The notes beneath the pieces are model-generated. The model was not told the DNA's origin and searched no databases. It saw nothing but the letters and a program-made list of their open reading frames with translations. A DNA stretch of 64,000 nucleotides from Hypomyces perniciosus (taxonomy: Eukaryota; Ascomycota; Sordariomycetes; Hypocreales; Hypocreaceae). The translations under genes and the position numbers were made by a program. The stretch is from the NCBI GenBank assembly GCA_008477525.1, contig SPDT01000001.1, positions 1,240,001-1,304,000 on the forward strand, read 5' to 3'. Shown piece by piece: positions 28,866 through 39,954 of the stretch (position 1 is its first letter; each line of letters begins with the position of its first letter).

Positions 28866-31800
28866 TTTTTACCCTTTTCTTTTTTATAGTTACTAGCTAT
28901 TTTTAGTTATTAGCTATCCTGGTTATTTTTGTTATTTTCAGCTATATTTAGCTATCCTTTTTATTGTTATATCCTAGTTACTTTCCTATATCTAAATCCT
29001 ATATTTACTTTAAAGTTATATAGGATAGTATCTATTCTAGAGGGAGTGTTAAAAAGGAGGGCTAAAATGCAAGGATTTTTGTGTAATTGGGTAACCTTCC
29101 TATTCTGGCTAGACCTAGAATTAGGCCTGATGCTAGGACCGAGTTCTGGAGGAACTTCGGTGTAAGTTAGGAAATTTCTGTTATCTTCAACGATAATAAT
29201 TAAGCTAGGACCAGCTACCCCGCCTACCCTAGACTTAATATAATGGCCATAATGGCTATTGTGAAAAATCTGACCAAAATGGTTTCCTGTTTGTATGGCC
29301 GTGAGTCGATTTGACTGATTTTATATATAAATGAATTTTGCGGAAAATAGGAATGCGGCCACGAACCCAATTCTGCTACCGCACACCTATTGTTAGGTTG
29401 GAGGACTATTGTAGAAGACAAAGCTATTGTTTATACAATTCACTTCTACACCAGCCGTATATACACTAGATATTCTATAGCTTCTAGCTATTGGATTGTT
29501 TACAATTTAATTGTTTATCTATTGTTAACCCAACTAGACTCTCAGTCGTTTCCTTATTGCTGCGTTGGGTGCACCTTCCTAGAAGCTGCACTTAAATGAG
29601 GTTTAGTATAACCTTGTTATTTTAACAAGTGATATTTACTATAAAAATCTTATATTAATACTTAACTTTAAAGTAGGCAAATAGTACTTTTATATTAAAG
29701 ATATTTATAATTTCTTATATAACCTTTCCTGTAAAAAATAAATATTAAACTTTACCTTAAAAGATATACTTTATATAATAATAAAAGGACTAGCGACTAT
29801 TAAAGCGGCCTAAGCTAAAATTATAATACTTATAGATGCATTTAAGGGTACCTTTACTTTTAATTAAATAATACTTTAAACTTTTAGTATTCTTAATAGA
29901 CTATAAAACTTCCAGCACTTTACTAAAAGATAATAAATCTTTATAGGGTTTATTTATTTCCTTAACTATTAATATATTTATATTTTTAATAAATATAAAT
30001 ACCTTTACTACTTTAACTTTTACAGGCATAACTGTAAACGCCAAGCGCAATAATTCCTTAATTTATAGGCCTATATAGTTAAAAAAGCTAGATTTCTTTA
30101 TTTATTTAGCTTTTATATAATCCTATATATAAAATAACCTAAAGCTAATAAATATAGCTATTTAAGCCTATTCTAGATTTAATAAATGCTTTATAGACTT
30201 ATTAATATTAAACTAAATCGATTAGCGGAATATTTAAGTAGAATTCCTATCTCCTTTAACTTTAAAAAGTATAAAACAATTAACTTAAAGGGAATTAAAG
30301 TTTTACTTTAAAATTAATATTAATACCTATAGTTTAAAAGTTTAGCTAAAAACTGTATAAATGTAATTTAAGTTTTGTATTAATTTATAACAGTAAATAA
30401 ATTTACTATTATAAATTTTAAAATATATAAAAACAATATCCTGCCCTTTTTAATTAAATATCATTTAATTAAATTAAATTAAAGCTAATAAGCTCTTTTA
30501 AAAATAACTTATAAAAGGAATATAATAAAGATTAGCAGTTAATGCCTAGCTGACTTTAAAGTACTAGTAAATGATCCTATAAAAGAGAATAGGTTAATTT
30601 ATTATAAAGAGAGGTTTTTTTAATAGCTAGCTGTTTTCTTACCTTTAAATATCTAAAAAAGATTATAATAGCAGCAGTTAATATTTAATATATAATTTCC
30701 TATACTAACAATACCTATACCCTTAGCTATATAGTTTAATTAATTGCAGTAAAAGAAAAGAAAAGTATTCTCCTTTGCTTTATAAATAGTACTAGTAATA
30801 AAGAAATAAAATAATACTGCTAGCCTGGCAATATAAACAGTAGCCTTTATAAAAGTAATAGTAGGATTAGCGACTAAAAGCAAATTAATATACTTTTTAG
30901 TAATACTATAACCTATACGACCCCCGTTAACTATATTAGCTATTATTAATAATATTAAAACTTTAAATGTAAAGTTAGCCTCTTTTAAAGAAAACAATAG
31001 CTCTTTTAATGCATTAAAGGATAATTAAAATATAAAAGATAAAAGAGTTTTAAAAGTTACTGCTAAATTTAACCGGCAAGCAATTAAAGATAATAAAAAG
31101 GATCTTTTAAAATTAGGCGAAAAAGGGTAAACTATAATAATAGCCTTTACAGCAATATTAAAAAAAACTATACTTGAATATTCTTAAATTTAATAAATTA
31201 TAGCCTTAAATATATACTGCAGTTTAACTTTATTTAAGTTAATAAATAAATTGGCTTAAAATAATATCTAAAAGTAAATTTATATACTTATATAAATAAC
31301 TAGATAGCTGATATAAAAAGAGTAGATAATAGCTTAGAATACCTAATAAGAAAAGGAATTAATAAAAAGGGATTATTTAATTATAATAATTCTAATAAAA
31401 GGAGAATAACTTAATATAGATTAAATAAAGAGGAATTAATAATATAGGCAGCAGTAATTCTACTTTTATTTTGTCTTTCTTTTTAATATATTTTTTCTAC
31501 TATTTTCCTATATTATTTATACTTTCTTTAAATATTATTATATTAGTATTAAAAGGATTAATAAGATAGGCATTCTATTAAGATTCGCTTCTTGTATTTG
31601 CAAATACTTATAGGGAGGGTTTTATTAGGGGTAATTAATATATTTAATATACCTGTATTTTTTTTATTAAACTTACTTAAAAAAAGTTAACTGCTTATTT
31701 AAGCAGTTACTAAATTAAAGGAATATAAGAGTATAAAGATATATAAATAGACCTAGTTTAATATATAATAACCTTCTTCCTCTTTTAATATATAACCTTA

Positions 31801-32322
31801 CCTGTAAATATATAGCTGCTAAGGCATATAAAGGTAACCGTTAATTGCTTTTAGCTGCTGGTATTATAATTAAATAATCTGCAGTATCTTTTAGACCCTA
31901 TATTACTTAATTGCCGCTTTATAGTTTTATTAGTAGCGCGGTCCTTGCGCTCGATACCAGTCGTTATATATAGGTGTATATGTATTATGCGTGTGTTTTA
32001 GAGGGCTAATTCCCCCTCAACAAACTATATAATTTGCCTTATTCACCTTTATATTAAAAGTATTAAAATAAATTACTTAGAATTTTAATTTATATAAATA
32101 ATATAGCTATTTGCAGCTGAATAGCGCAATAAAGAAGGGGGGTATTGTTATAGTATTAACTATAATGCAATATTAACGCCCTATTATATAAGCTCCGGTT
32201 ATATAACCAGGCCTTAACGTGTTCCTAGCTATAGCTTTCTATAAAGCCTTAGGGCTTTCTTGCTCTCTATAGCATAACAACAATATTTACCTTAACCTGC
32301 CTTTCTATACCATAATATAAAT

Positions 32323-34335
32323 ATTCAGCTTTTACTATATAATTGTAATAAAGACTTAAAGGTATACCTTTCAGTGTTCTTGAAAAAATAAAGTTTACTT
32401 TATTTATAATATTTAACTTATTCTTAATATAATTGTTTTATATATAGGCAAAACGAATTTATATTGCATTTAATTAGGATATAAAGGATTAAAAGGGTTA
32501 ATAGAGGGTTATTGCAAAGGTACCTTATTATATATACCTTAATTAAGTCGAGTTTATAATTTATATCTAGGTTTAAGTCTATTAAATTTCTTTATTAATA
32601 GGTATAGTATATAATACTTTCTAGTCTTTAAAGGACTTAAAAAGAAATTTAATGCCTATTATAAGATTATAAAGCTTACTAATAAGACCCTGGCGTCTTT
32701 AATAATAAAGATTATTACTAAAGCAATTAGCGATAATATAAAGTTATAATTCCTATTTAAAAGCTTTATAATCCTTTTTAAATAAAAAAGCCTAGCTAAT
32801 AAAATTTAAGATATACCTATAATATTATATCTGCCTCTTTAATGCATTATCTTTAGTTATTTATAGATTTAAACTGTAAAAGAAATACTATATATATATT
32901 ATTATTATTTAATATATTATTAAAGATAACTATACTAATTTAATTAGTAAAATTCTAGTTATCTATAATTTACTAAAAAGTATATATAAGATTCTCCCTT
33001 ATATAACTTTTAAGCTACTGTTAAAGAGTAAAAAGATATTATTATTAATAATTATATAGGTTAAAAAAATAGCTAGTAACTGCTATTATTGTATTTTAAT
33101 TTAGGGAAGTCTATAAATTAAAATTAAAATAAATTTATAATAATAAAGCATAAAGCTTTACTTTAAGAAATCCCTTTTTAAAGGAGAATACTATATTAAA
33201 GGAATTGCATTAACTTATTTTACTTTAAGAGATTTATTATATAAGATTAAGGTTTATTTAATATATTATAAATTAAAGATATTTATTTTTAAGCGCTTTA
33301 AATAGTAAATTAGTATTAATAATATATATAATATAAAGTTTATAAACTTTATATATATATAACTATAAAATTAATATAGTATTTTATCGCTATCGCTTAA
33401 TAAGGGGTAAAGTAATATTATTAAAATTAAAACTTATATTTAAATTGGTAATATTATATTTTAGTATTTTATACTGCTTTTTAAAGTAGTCGGTTATAGA
33501 GGTTATTACTAATACTTTAAATAACTTTAAAATAGCCCTTTTTTTATTACTGCAGCAGTAAATCTAAAAGTATTTACCTATAAAAATTAATATAGAAAAG
33601 GATAGGAATCTAGAATAATATATTTATAATATTACTAGTAAGGATTTCCTACATAAATTGCCTTTCCTTTTTAATTTAGTTTATATAGCTTTATAATCGT
33701 TTTTATAATATTAATTTATTAAAGATAAAGCAGCGACTGTATTAAGTTACTATTAAAATATTTTAATTATTTTATAGCTATTAAAGTAAAAAATAAAAAA
33801 GATAACTTTAAAGGCATTTTAAATTATAATAAAATACTATAATAAAGAGATAAATTAAAAATTAAAAGATTGATTATATTAAAGGTATATATATAAATAA
33901 AGTTATATTATTAATATATTTAAATGGCGATAATATATATAATATTGCAATATATATAAAGCAGTATTACTAGGCTAGATTTATATTAAAGGCTAGCTGG
34001 GCTATATTGTATATAAATTATAATAAAGGGTATAGTTAATAATTAATAAAAAAAGCTTATATAATAGTATAATCTCTAAAAATAACTATTATAAAAAGGT
34101 TATAGGTTTAATTTCTACTATAGGCTATATATATCTAGGTAAGCCCTTTTAAAGCTTATATAGATGTATTGTTTTTTTTTTATATATATCTAGGCCCAGA
34201 ATAACAATATTCTAAAGGAAAACTACCCTGAACTATTTAATCAAATAGGTTAAATATTAGGCCTTATACATTTGACTGTTTGATCATTGGGAATAGCTTT
34301 ATTTGTTTGTTTGTTTGATAGAATATTTGATTTGA
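32323..34335. other. Right arm of the hAT element, no readable gene
   Basis: Two kilobases lie between the TAAAT duplication of element B and the right inverted repeat. By subtraction they hold most of the hAT, presumably its transposase, but every frame is broken and I could not find a conserved hAT motif. Near the end, a TACATTTGACTGTTTGATC motif (about 34,267) and TTTG and TTTGA repeats (34,301-34,340) precede the terminal repeat. Confidence 0.55.
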
Positions 34336-34356
34336 TTTGATCGGGATGCAGCCCTG

Positions 34357-36598
34357 CTGCTGTCTGGCACCAAATGTCACAAGCCTGCGACTGGCGCCTC
34401 GTCTCTCATCCCAGTGATTAGCAGCACATCCACATCTACGGCGCCGTACACCACACTCAGAACATTCTCCTCTGGCAGCCGAGGTCGTTGCCGCACCTGG
34501 CCCTGGAAAAATGTCGTCAACGCTGGCCGGTGTTGTTCCTTGTAGGCACGGTCCCAAAGCAGGCGGTTCAGGTCGGCGCCGTAAGCTCCGCTGCTCAAGG
34601 GCAACAAGTCCCCGGCGACGTTGTAAACCCACCGCACGGCAGCTCGAGCTACTTCGGTTTCATCTTGGTCGCGGGGCCAGACATCAGTTACGACGCAGGC
34701 AAAGTCCCAGTCTCGACAGCCGAATGCAGTGGCATGGGCCGCCACATCGCCGACCGCTCCGCCCCCTTGCAGCAGGTGGAGATAGCAGAGTGGCGAGGGA
34801 CGATTCTCAACGGCCGCCACCAAGATGTCGGCGATGTTCACTGCTCCAATGCGCTTTAAGAATAAACATCGCTTGAACGAGGAGGTCTTGCCACCGCCGT
34901 GACCGCCGTGCATCTCGGACATGTACATCTCGGTCTCGAACACACCGACGCCGTCCACGGCCTTGAAATTGTCTTCCGGCCCCAAAATTACGCTAGCGGC
35001 CTGGTCGTGGAAGATTCGATCATGGTTACGCCAAGATGCAGCTGGTCTGTGTCCCAATACAGATACGCGTCCGCAGAACAGTTCCAGGGGAGGCCCCTGG
35101 CGACCAACTTATCAAAATCGCCGAGCCTGAGCTGCGCCTCGAGGTTGTCACTCAGCGGGATAACCCAGTTTCGAATCCAATAGGTCGGAGCCGCGACAGC
35201 CTTGAAAGTAACGCTGACCACGATACCAAAGTTGGTCCCGGCGCCTTTCATCGCCCATAACAGATCGGCTTCGTTTTTCGGGCGCACGGCACCGACGATA
35301 GCGTCGCACGCAAGCCTGTGCAGCCTAGCCACAGCCCTGCGCCTACGCTTAGGCAGGCCCCCAGGGGCACTGTCACGCCCGCCGCCATAATCTTGCAGAC
35401 GATATCCCCCGTCTTACAGCCAGCCTCGGCGACAACCAAGGAACCGGAGCCGGGACCGGGACCGGGACCGGATTTTCCTCCATCCTCCGCAGCTATGAGA
35501 ATATGTACTTTGTTAAAGGCGCCCATATCAACTGAGACGACGTTGGGCCAAACACAGTGTCCGCTGTGACCCCCGCCGACGATGGTTAGGCCGACCCTGT
35601 GCTTGAGAGCCCATCGAATGCACTGCTGGACGTGTCGGACCTCTGTCGGCCTGAGAATCGAGGCGGGACGGTGGAGGCGAGCCTCCCAGTTTTTAACCGT
35701 CTTGTCCCCCTTCACTGATGGCACCTGCGCCGTCAGCTCCGGCAACGTGGTTGCATGTTGGGTAAGGGCCGCCATGATGCTGGGCGAGCTGAATAAGAGA
35801 TAGTCTGGGCGGGCTTCCTCACGACGGCCCAAGGCGCGGCACACCTTACACCACTTAACTCGGATAGCCTCGTCTATATCCATCTCCTGCATGACAAACC
35901 CCGCAAAGAAAAGAGCAAAACAATCCAGCACATCATCATCATCTGCCACGCAAATGGCTGTAGTAGGGCAAGAAACCGTTCGATAGCATACTAAGCCGTC
36001 GAGTTGCAGGGTCCCGTCACGATAGAAAACCACCACTAATCCGCCTTCTGGCCCCTCAACAAGCATTTCCAGCGCTCGTTCAATGAACCCATGTTTGGGC
36101 TCCAGCCCGTATATACTGTGGCAGAATAAGATGACGTCGAATTTCTCGTCGCCATTGCTTGCTTGTATCGGTGCTGCCGTCTAGAACGAATAGGATTCGA
36201 TGGATATCGGGCGGGCTTTCCAGACAGGGCAGCGGGGACTCCGTCTCTGAGATAGGGCAAAGCCATTCTTCCAACCTGGTAGCAAACAGGTCGTTGGTCT
36301 CATATGTAGCGTATCTCGAAATCTTCCGTCTCAGATGGCCGGGCAGAAATCCAAGTATGCTCTTCGGGCCGGGTCCGATCTCTAGCACCGAGATATGCAT
36401 TCGCGAATTAAAAAGAGGGGCTAGCAGCTGAGATAGTTAAGGGATAATGAAGTCTCGGGACATCATCCATCCTGAGCCCTGCACCAAGATGTCGAAGCCA
36501 GCGCTGTACTGCGGTTCAGACAGCGGCTGCTTCGGGGACGACGTCGTTGCCGTGGCTTTCTGCCTAAGGGCGCACTTGAGGGAGTCAAGAGTGGCCAT
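34357..36598 (-). pseudogene. Broken multidomain gene: methyltransferase-like, FAD-linked oxidase, kinase-like
   Basis: The minus-strand start codon at 36,598 opens MATLDSLKCALRQK. A TAA at 36,439-36,437 (from CAA) follows, then ISVLEIGPGPKS, a SAM-binding glycine motif, near 36,390. A frameshift near 36,160 leads to DVILFCHSIYGLEPK and on to a PCMH-type FAD domain (TIVGGGHSGHCVWPNVVSVD, near 35,560). Further shifts lie near 35,325 and 34,995, and sequence is missing around GLW-ARLH and GAV-RPKNE. The oxidase part (FGIVVSVTFKA, then MHGGHGGGKTSSFKRC) then joins NRLLWDRAYKEQHRPALT of a kinase-like domain through a short GADL overlap, suggesting a deletion at microhomology. The gene ends at the hAT insertion. 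Related fungal proteins with this domain order are recalled from memory. The original reaction is unknown. Confidence 0.8.
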
Positions 36599-37558
36599 GT
36601 CGGATCAGCACGAGTGTGGAATCCGCACTAGTAGGGAGTAGCGATACTAGTGACGATACTTCGTATGTAGTTTGAGGAGGCTATAGATAGATACTAGGCA
36701 AAAAGGGCCAGAGCTAGTATGAGTATGTAGTGGCTCGCAACTGTGCAAAGCCACGGGAGGCACTTGGGGCGGGTCGCGGGTAAACATCCCGGCCAACGGC
36801 CGCAATGAGCAACAAGTCATTTATGCTATGTACCTATACGGAGTAGATCTGGCTATCTTTTTTACAAAGAATCAAAATCATGGACTAGTTACTTGCGAAA
36901 GTCCTTCATCGACATCGCTTTTTCAGGTCGCGGCTGAACTTGCGAGCCACTCACTGTACGGAATTTGCCCTCTTGCTTTGGCTCAGGGGCAGGGGGGCCG
37001 GAGCTTCAGGTTCCCACGAGGTAGCACAGATGCCTCGTTTGTTGAGAGCAAGGACAGCACCCCTGCCCATCCATGCAGTTTGCTATAATAAAGCCTTATT
37101 GCACAGGAATTTTGCAAGCTGTTCATGAAGAGATGGCAAGCATTTGCCATCTGTGACGTCTGGATAAGCCGGTGAATCCTGTCCATGAATTCTCTTCAGA
37201 TCCTTCATCCAGATGTTTTGAGCACGAGACACCTATGTCTGTCGTGTGCCACGTAGACTCCTGGCCGACGGGGACTTTTTTCAAGCCTATACGGAGTATA
37301 TTATCCATATTTAATTTTTGGGCATAGGCTAATTTATTCCCGGTTCTTTTTTTTAGTTTAAGCCAAAATAAGCTTATAAAAATGGTTTATCTATGGGACC
37401 CATGGCTGAGTATTTTATACACTATGTGGGATGTGACAATGAGAGGTGGTCTCCATCTGTAGATAATAAACTAAACTCGCTCTTTAATACACAGACATTA
37501 CTTCGTACACTCATAGCCTATCCTCAATAGGAGGATGATACCCATTTAGCGGTCCAGA
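36599..37558. other. Intergenic region between divergent genes
   Basis: This stretch separates the broken minus-strand gene from the plus-strand HET gene and should hold both promoters. CCTATACGGAGTA occurs twice in direct orientation (36,833-36,845 and 37,286-37,298). TACTTCGTA occurs near 36,657 and 37,499 and again near 40,957, downstream of the HET gene. A short AT-rich patch lies at about 37,300-37,385. No coding feature was found; the short open frames here have no support. Confidence 0.5.
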
Positions 37559-39954
37559 ATGCCCCTCGCTGAAGAGCCATCACTTACGGACCCCTCCGGT
37601 GATCCCACAGCCTTGACCCGCTGGAACTATCGCGACCTATCTGACCCCCCACTGCCCGATGACGACCCAACTCAGTCTTTCTGTTCCCGTCACACTGCGA
37701 CAATTGCCCGCTTGAAGCGCACTTCTTTTGGTCCCTACCCACTGAGTACTGGTCTGCCGTCACCACTTCGCGACTGGCACTTCGGAAAACTCGACCATGT
37801 CCTGGAGCGTCGGAGTTGGTGTTGCGTGTGTGCTCTGATCGCTGCTGCTGTAGATACGAGCGCGTATGGCAACCAGGCCGAGGTCATCGCCTGCTGGGTG
37901 TGGGATGGGGTGCTGAGCAGAGAAACAGAGACTAGGGATGGCCCTGAGATGGCCACATTGAGGCTGCGCATTGCACCCGAGATGGTGGAATGGGCGTCCT
38001 CGTTTGAACCATTCGATCTCGTGCCGCTGAGTAATAGCGAGGATGTGACGGCGAACGACCTATTTGCAGGCAGGCCCGTGGCAGTGGATCACTTTGACGT
38101 TACTGTTGTCAGGAACTGGATCAAGAACTGCGCTGAGTGGCATGGGAGTGAGTGCGTAGATGCGACACCTTGGCAGACTTCGGATCGGGGTGTGCCTTTC
38201 ATTCGATTGATTTCTGTGGCTGAGGACAGACTGATTGAGAGCCCGTCCCCGCCACCATATGCCGCACTGAGTTACGTCTGGGGATTGGCCCGTGTATTCA
38301 AAACACAGGAAGACAACATTAGCAGGCTGTTGCAGCCAGGAGGTTTGTCGTCCCAGCTATTTCCAAAGTCCATTCGCGATGCCATCTCCCTAGCGCGGGC
38401 TCTCGGTATTGACTTCCTTTGGATTGATTCCATCTGCATTATCCAGGACTCCTCTTTGGATAAGAAATTGCAGCTATGCATGATGGATAGCATCTATAGT
38501 CGGGCTAGCCTCACTATCGTCGCTGCGGCTGGCCCTGATGCTGACGCCGGAATCCCCGGCCTGGAAGCCGGAAGCCTGTCATTGACGCAACATATCGTCC
38601 GAATATCTGATGACTTGACACTCGCAGCACTTCTCCCAGATACGCACCGCCGCCTGATGGCGACGTCGTGGAACACTCGAGGTTGGACTTACCAGGAGCG
38701 ACTGCTTTCGCGGCGCTGTGTCTTCTCCTTCCCTGACGGTTCCTTGAGCTTCCAGTGTGCAAAGCCCGTTTGGGGAGAAGACTACTGTGCGGAGACACCC
38801 AATTTGGTACGCTGCGCACTGATGGTGGACATTTCACTCAACCGAAGCTGGATGGATCCGGGCAGTGTCACAGAAAGGGGCCTGCCCACTGTGCGGACGA
38901 TGAAGACACCTTACTTGCATGAGTACTCCCGGCTTGTCGAAGAGTACACTGGCCGGAATATGACTTACCCAAGTGATCGTGTTTTGGGGATCGACGGTGT
39001 GCTGGATGTCCTGCGAAGAGAGTTTGGCCTCCGCTTTATTCATGGCCTTCCTGAAGCCATTATTCACATCGCTTTGCTTTGGCAACCTCGCAATAAGCTG
39101 AAGAGTATGTCCAAGGATCAAAACACAGGTTTACCTCTCTTTCCAAGCTGGTCGTGGTCAGGTTGGATTGGACCTGTGGGTCATGAAAACTGGAATGAAT
39201 TCAACAGTCTTCCAGAGCTCAAGGAGCGGGCCAGGCGAGTGGTTCCCTTTTCTGAGATGAGCTTGGCAGGGTTGGGGCCACTTCAACATCTCTTCTCAAA
39301 GATAATCAAGAATTACCTTCTGGGTGGTCAAAAGTCTCAACTGTCGCCGACGGTGTCTGCTACATCTTCGGTAAAGACGTTAAGAGATACCATTCCGTCC
39401 CTTTCATATCAACATCACATCACTACTCGGCAGTTGTTGGTGATCCACAGTCGCTTGGTCTGTGTCTACGCACCCGTGTTGCGCGCTTCCGTATTACAAA
39501 TCTCCTGCGAAGTTCTAATATTCACAAAACGAATCACATCGTCGAACGAAGGGGCCGCTTTGGGCTAGCTATGCCGTCCCCGGCCATGTCTGACCGGCCA
39601 TGGTTGGGCACAATTCTCTTGCCAGTGCAGTATCACGCCAAGCTGGGCAAGGAATATGAGTTCATCATCCTCTCGGAGAGCTACGGGTTTAGCCGGCAAG
39701 AGGTGGAACCATCGATCGCAAAGGGACTACAGCCATTCGCTGTCTATGACGTGATGATGATCAGGAGAGTGGTTGGCGATGAAGTGGAAAAATACTATGC
39801 TCACTTTTCATCCTCAACAACTGGCGCCGATAAGGGAATGAACTTGAAGAATTGGTGGAGCGGGAAGACGGTGGTGGAGAGAGTTGGCATAGGAAGGATG
39901 GTTAAGAGTGCATGGAAGGATGATGATGTCTGGGAGGATATTATTCTTGTTTGA
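37559..39954 (+). CDS. HET-domain (heterokaryon incompatibility) protein, one proposed intron
   Basis: The frame opens at 37,559 (A at -3) and runs to a stop at 39,568. A phase-0 intron at 39,371-39,450 (GTAAAG donor, CACAG acceptor, pyrimidine-rich interior) would join 604 codons to a second exon ending at 39,954, giving 771 residues. The three HET boxes are clear: YAALSYVWG (234-242), LGIDFLWIDSICIIQD (282-297) and WNTRGWTYQERLLSRR (371-386). A WHGSEC motif lies at 194-199, as in many such proteins. Exon 2 supplies a typical C-terminus (RVARFRIT and VVERVGIGRM). HET domains trigger cell death on non-self recognition, in the cytosol. The first AG after the donor (39,433) would give a shorter 63-bp intron and an earlier stop. 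The gene looks intact despite its RIP-affected neighbours. Its partner locus is not visible. Confidence 0.88.
39371..39450 (+). other. Proposed intron of the HET gene
   Basis: The donor is GTAAAG and the acceptor CACAG; length 80 bp, phase 0. The removal changes frame by two, which moves translation from a frame that stops at 39,568 to one open to 39,954 and rich in HET-like C-terminal sequence. A simple frameshift near 39,460 is the alternative. Confidence 0.6.

Larger units (their letters stand above)
22739..29627 (+). mobile_element. Copia-type LTR retrotransposon D, nested in C
   Basis: LTRs of 581 bp lie at 22,739-23,319 and 29,047-29,627, starting TGTTAAAAAGG and ending TTTTAACA (the left copy ends AATA), with duplication AGTGA at 22,734-22,738 and 29,628-29,632. 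A purine tract AGAGGGAG precedes the right LTR. The plus strand reads gag, protease, integrase, RT and RNase H in Copia order, with integrase before RT. It is interrupted at 27,073 by a 262-bp insert, without which the element is about 6.6 kb. It is less eroded than A, B and C, so it is probably younger. Confidence 0.95.
12850..32022 (+). mobile_element. Gypsy-type LTR retrotransposon C, nested in B and host of D
   Basis: LTRs of 403 bp lie at 12,850-13,252 and 31,620-32,022, flanked by AACTA at 12,845-12,849 and 32,023-32,027. A purine tract (AGGGAGGG, about 31,611-31,618) precedes the right LTR, so the element is on the plus strand. The right LTR ends CTCAACA, the left TTTAATA, again transitions. 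Taking out Copia D and the solo B-type LTR with their duplications leaves about 12.1 kb, long for Gypsy. Pol lies in the middle (RT 18.0-18.6 kb, RNase H 18.7-19.15 kb), leaving about 3.6 kb after pol that I cannot assign. Confidence 0.9.
6528..32317 (+). mobile_element. Gypsy-type LTR retrotransposon B, split by nested element C
   Basis: LTRs of 172 bp lie at 6,528-6,699 and 32,146-32,317, with the 5-bp duplication TAAAT at 6,523-6,527 and 32,318-32,322. The purine tract AAAGAAGGGGGG just before the right LTR puts the element on the plus strand. The left LTR still starts TGTCACGGCAC, while the right is mutated to TGTTATAGTAT by transitions only. Internal sequence is 6,700-12,849 and 32,028-32,145; without element C the total is about 6.6 kb, normal for Gypsy. 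RNase H and integrase fragments are readable around 10,880-11,720. The third copy of this LTR is the solo LTR at 21,248-21,419. Confidence 0.92.
291..34356. mobile_element. hAT-type DNA transposon, RIP-degraded, host of the nested LTR elements
   Basis: The ends are 21-bp perfect inverted repeats at 291-311 (beginning CAGGGCTGCATCCC) and 34,336-34,356, each bounded by CTGCTGTC. A terminal CAGGG and an 8-bp duplication are hallmarks of the hAT superfamily. The span is 34,066 bp, but subtracting nested element A (with one 5-bp duplication) and nested element B leaves about 2,828 bp, a normal size for an autonomous hAT. The remaining hAT sequence is in three pieces: 312-882, 6,331-6,522 and 32,323-34,335. 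It is very AT-rich, and I could not recognise transposase motifs or decide its strand. Near both ends a motif close to TACATTTRACTRTTTGATC recurs (about 332, 361 and 34,267), possibly subterminal binding sites. Confidence 0.85.
283..34364. repeat. 8-bp target-site duplication CTGCTGTC around the hAT block
   Basis: CTGCTGTC occurs at 283-290, directly outside the left inverted repeat, and again at 34,357-34,364, directly outside the right one. Eight bases is the duplication length typical of hAT transposons. Collapsing the two copies to one restores a reading frame in the interrupted host gene, which supports the exact insertion point. Confidence 0.93.

Noticed and set aside
330..34335. Centromere or structural AT-rich isochore
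   Set aside because: The block is explained by identifiable elements with exact ends; no additional tandem satellite array is present.
291..34356. Giant cargo-carrying transposon (Starship-type)
   Set aside because: The length and single pair of ends suggested it, but the interior consists of nested LTR elements with their own duplications and contains no tyrosine-recombinase-like captain gene or cargo genes.
34488..35803. Plus-strand open frames across the oxidase pseudogene
   Set aside because: They are opposite-strand shadows of the minus-strand coding sequence, rich in Arg, Pro and Ser, with no domain.
36833..37298. CCTATACGGAGTA direct repeats as ends of a small element
   Set aside because: There are no inverted or LTR-like ends beside them. 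TACGGAGTA motifs seem common in such genomes, so the pair may be chance.
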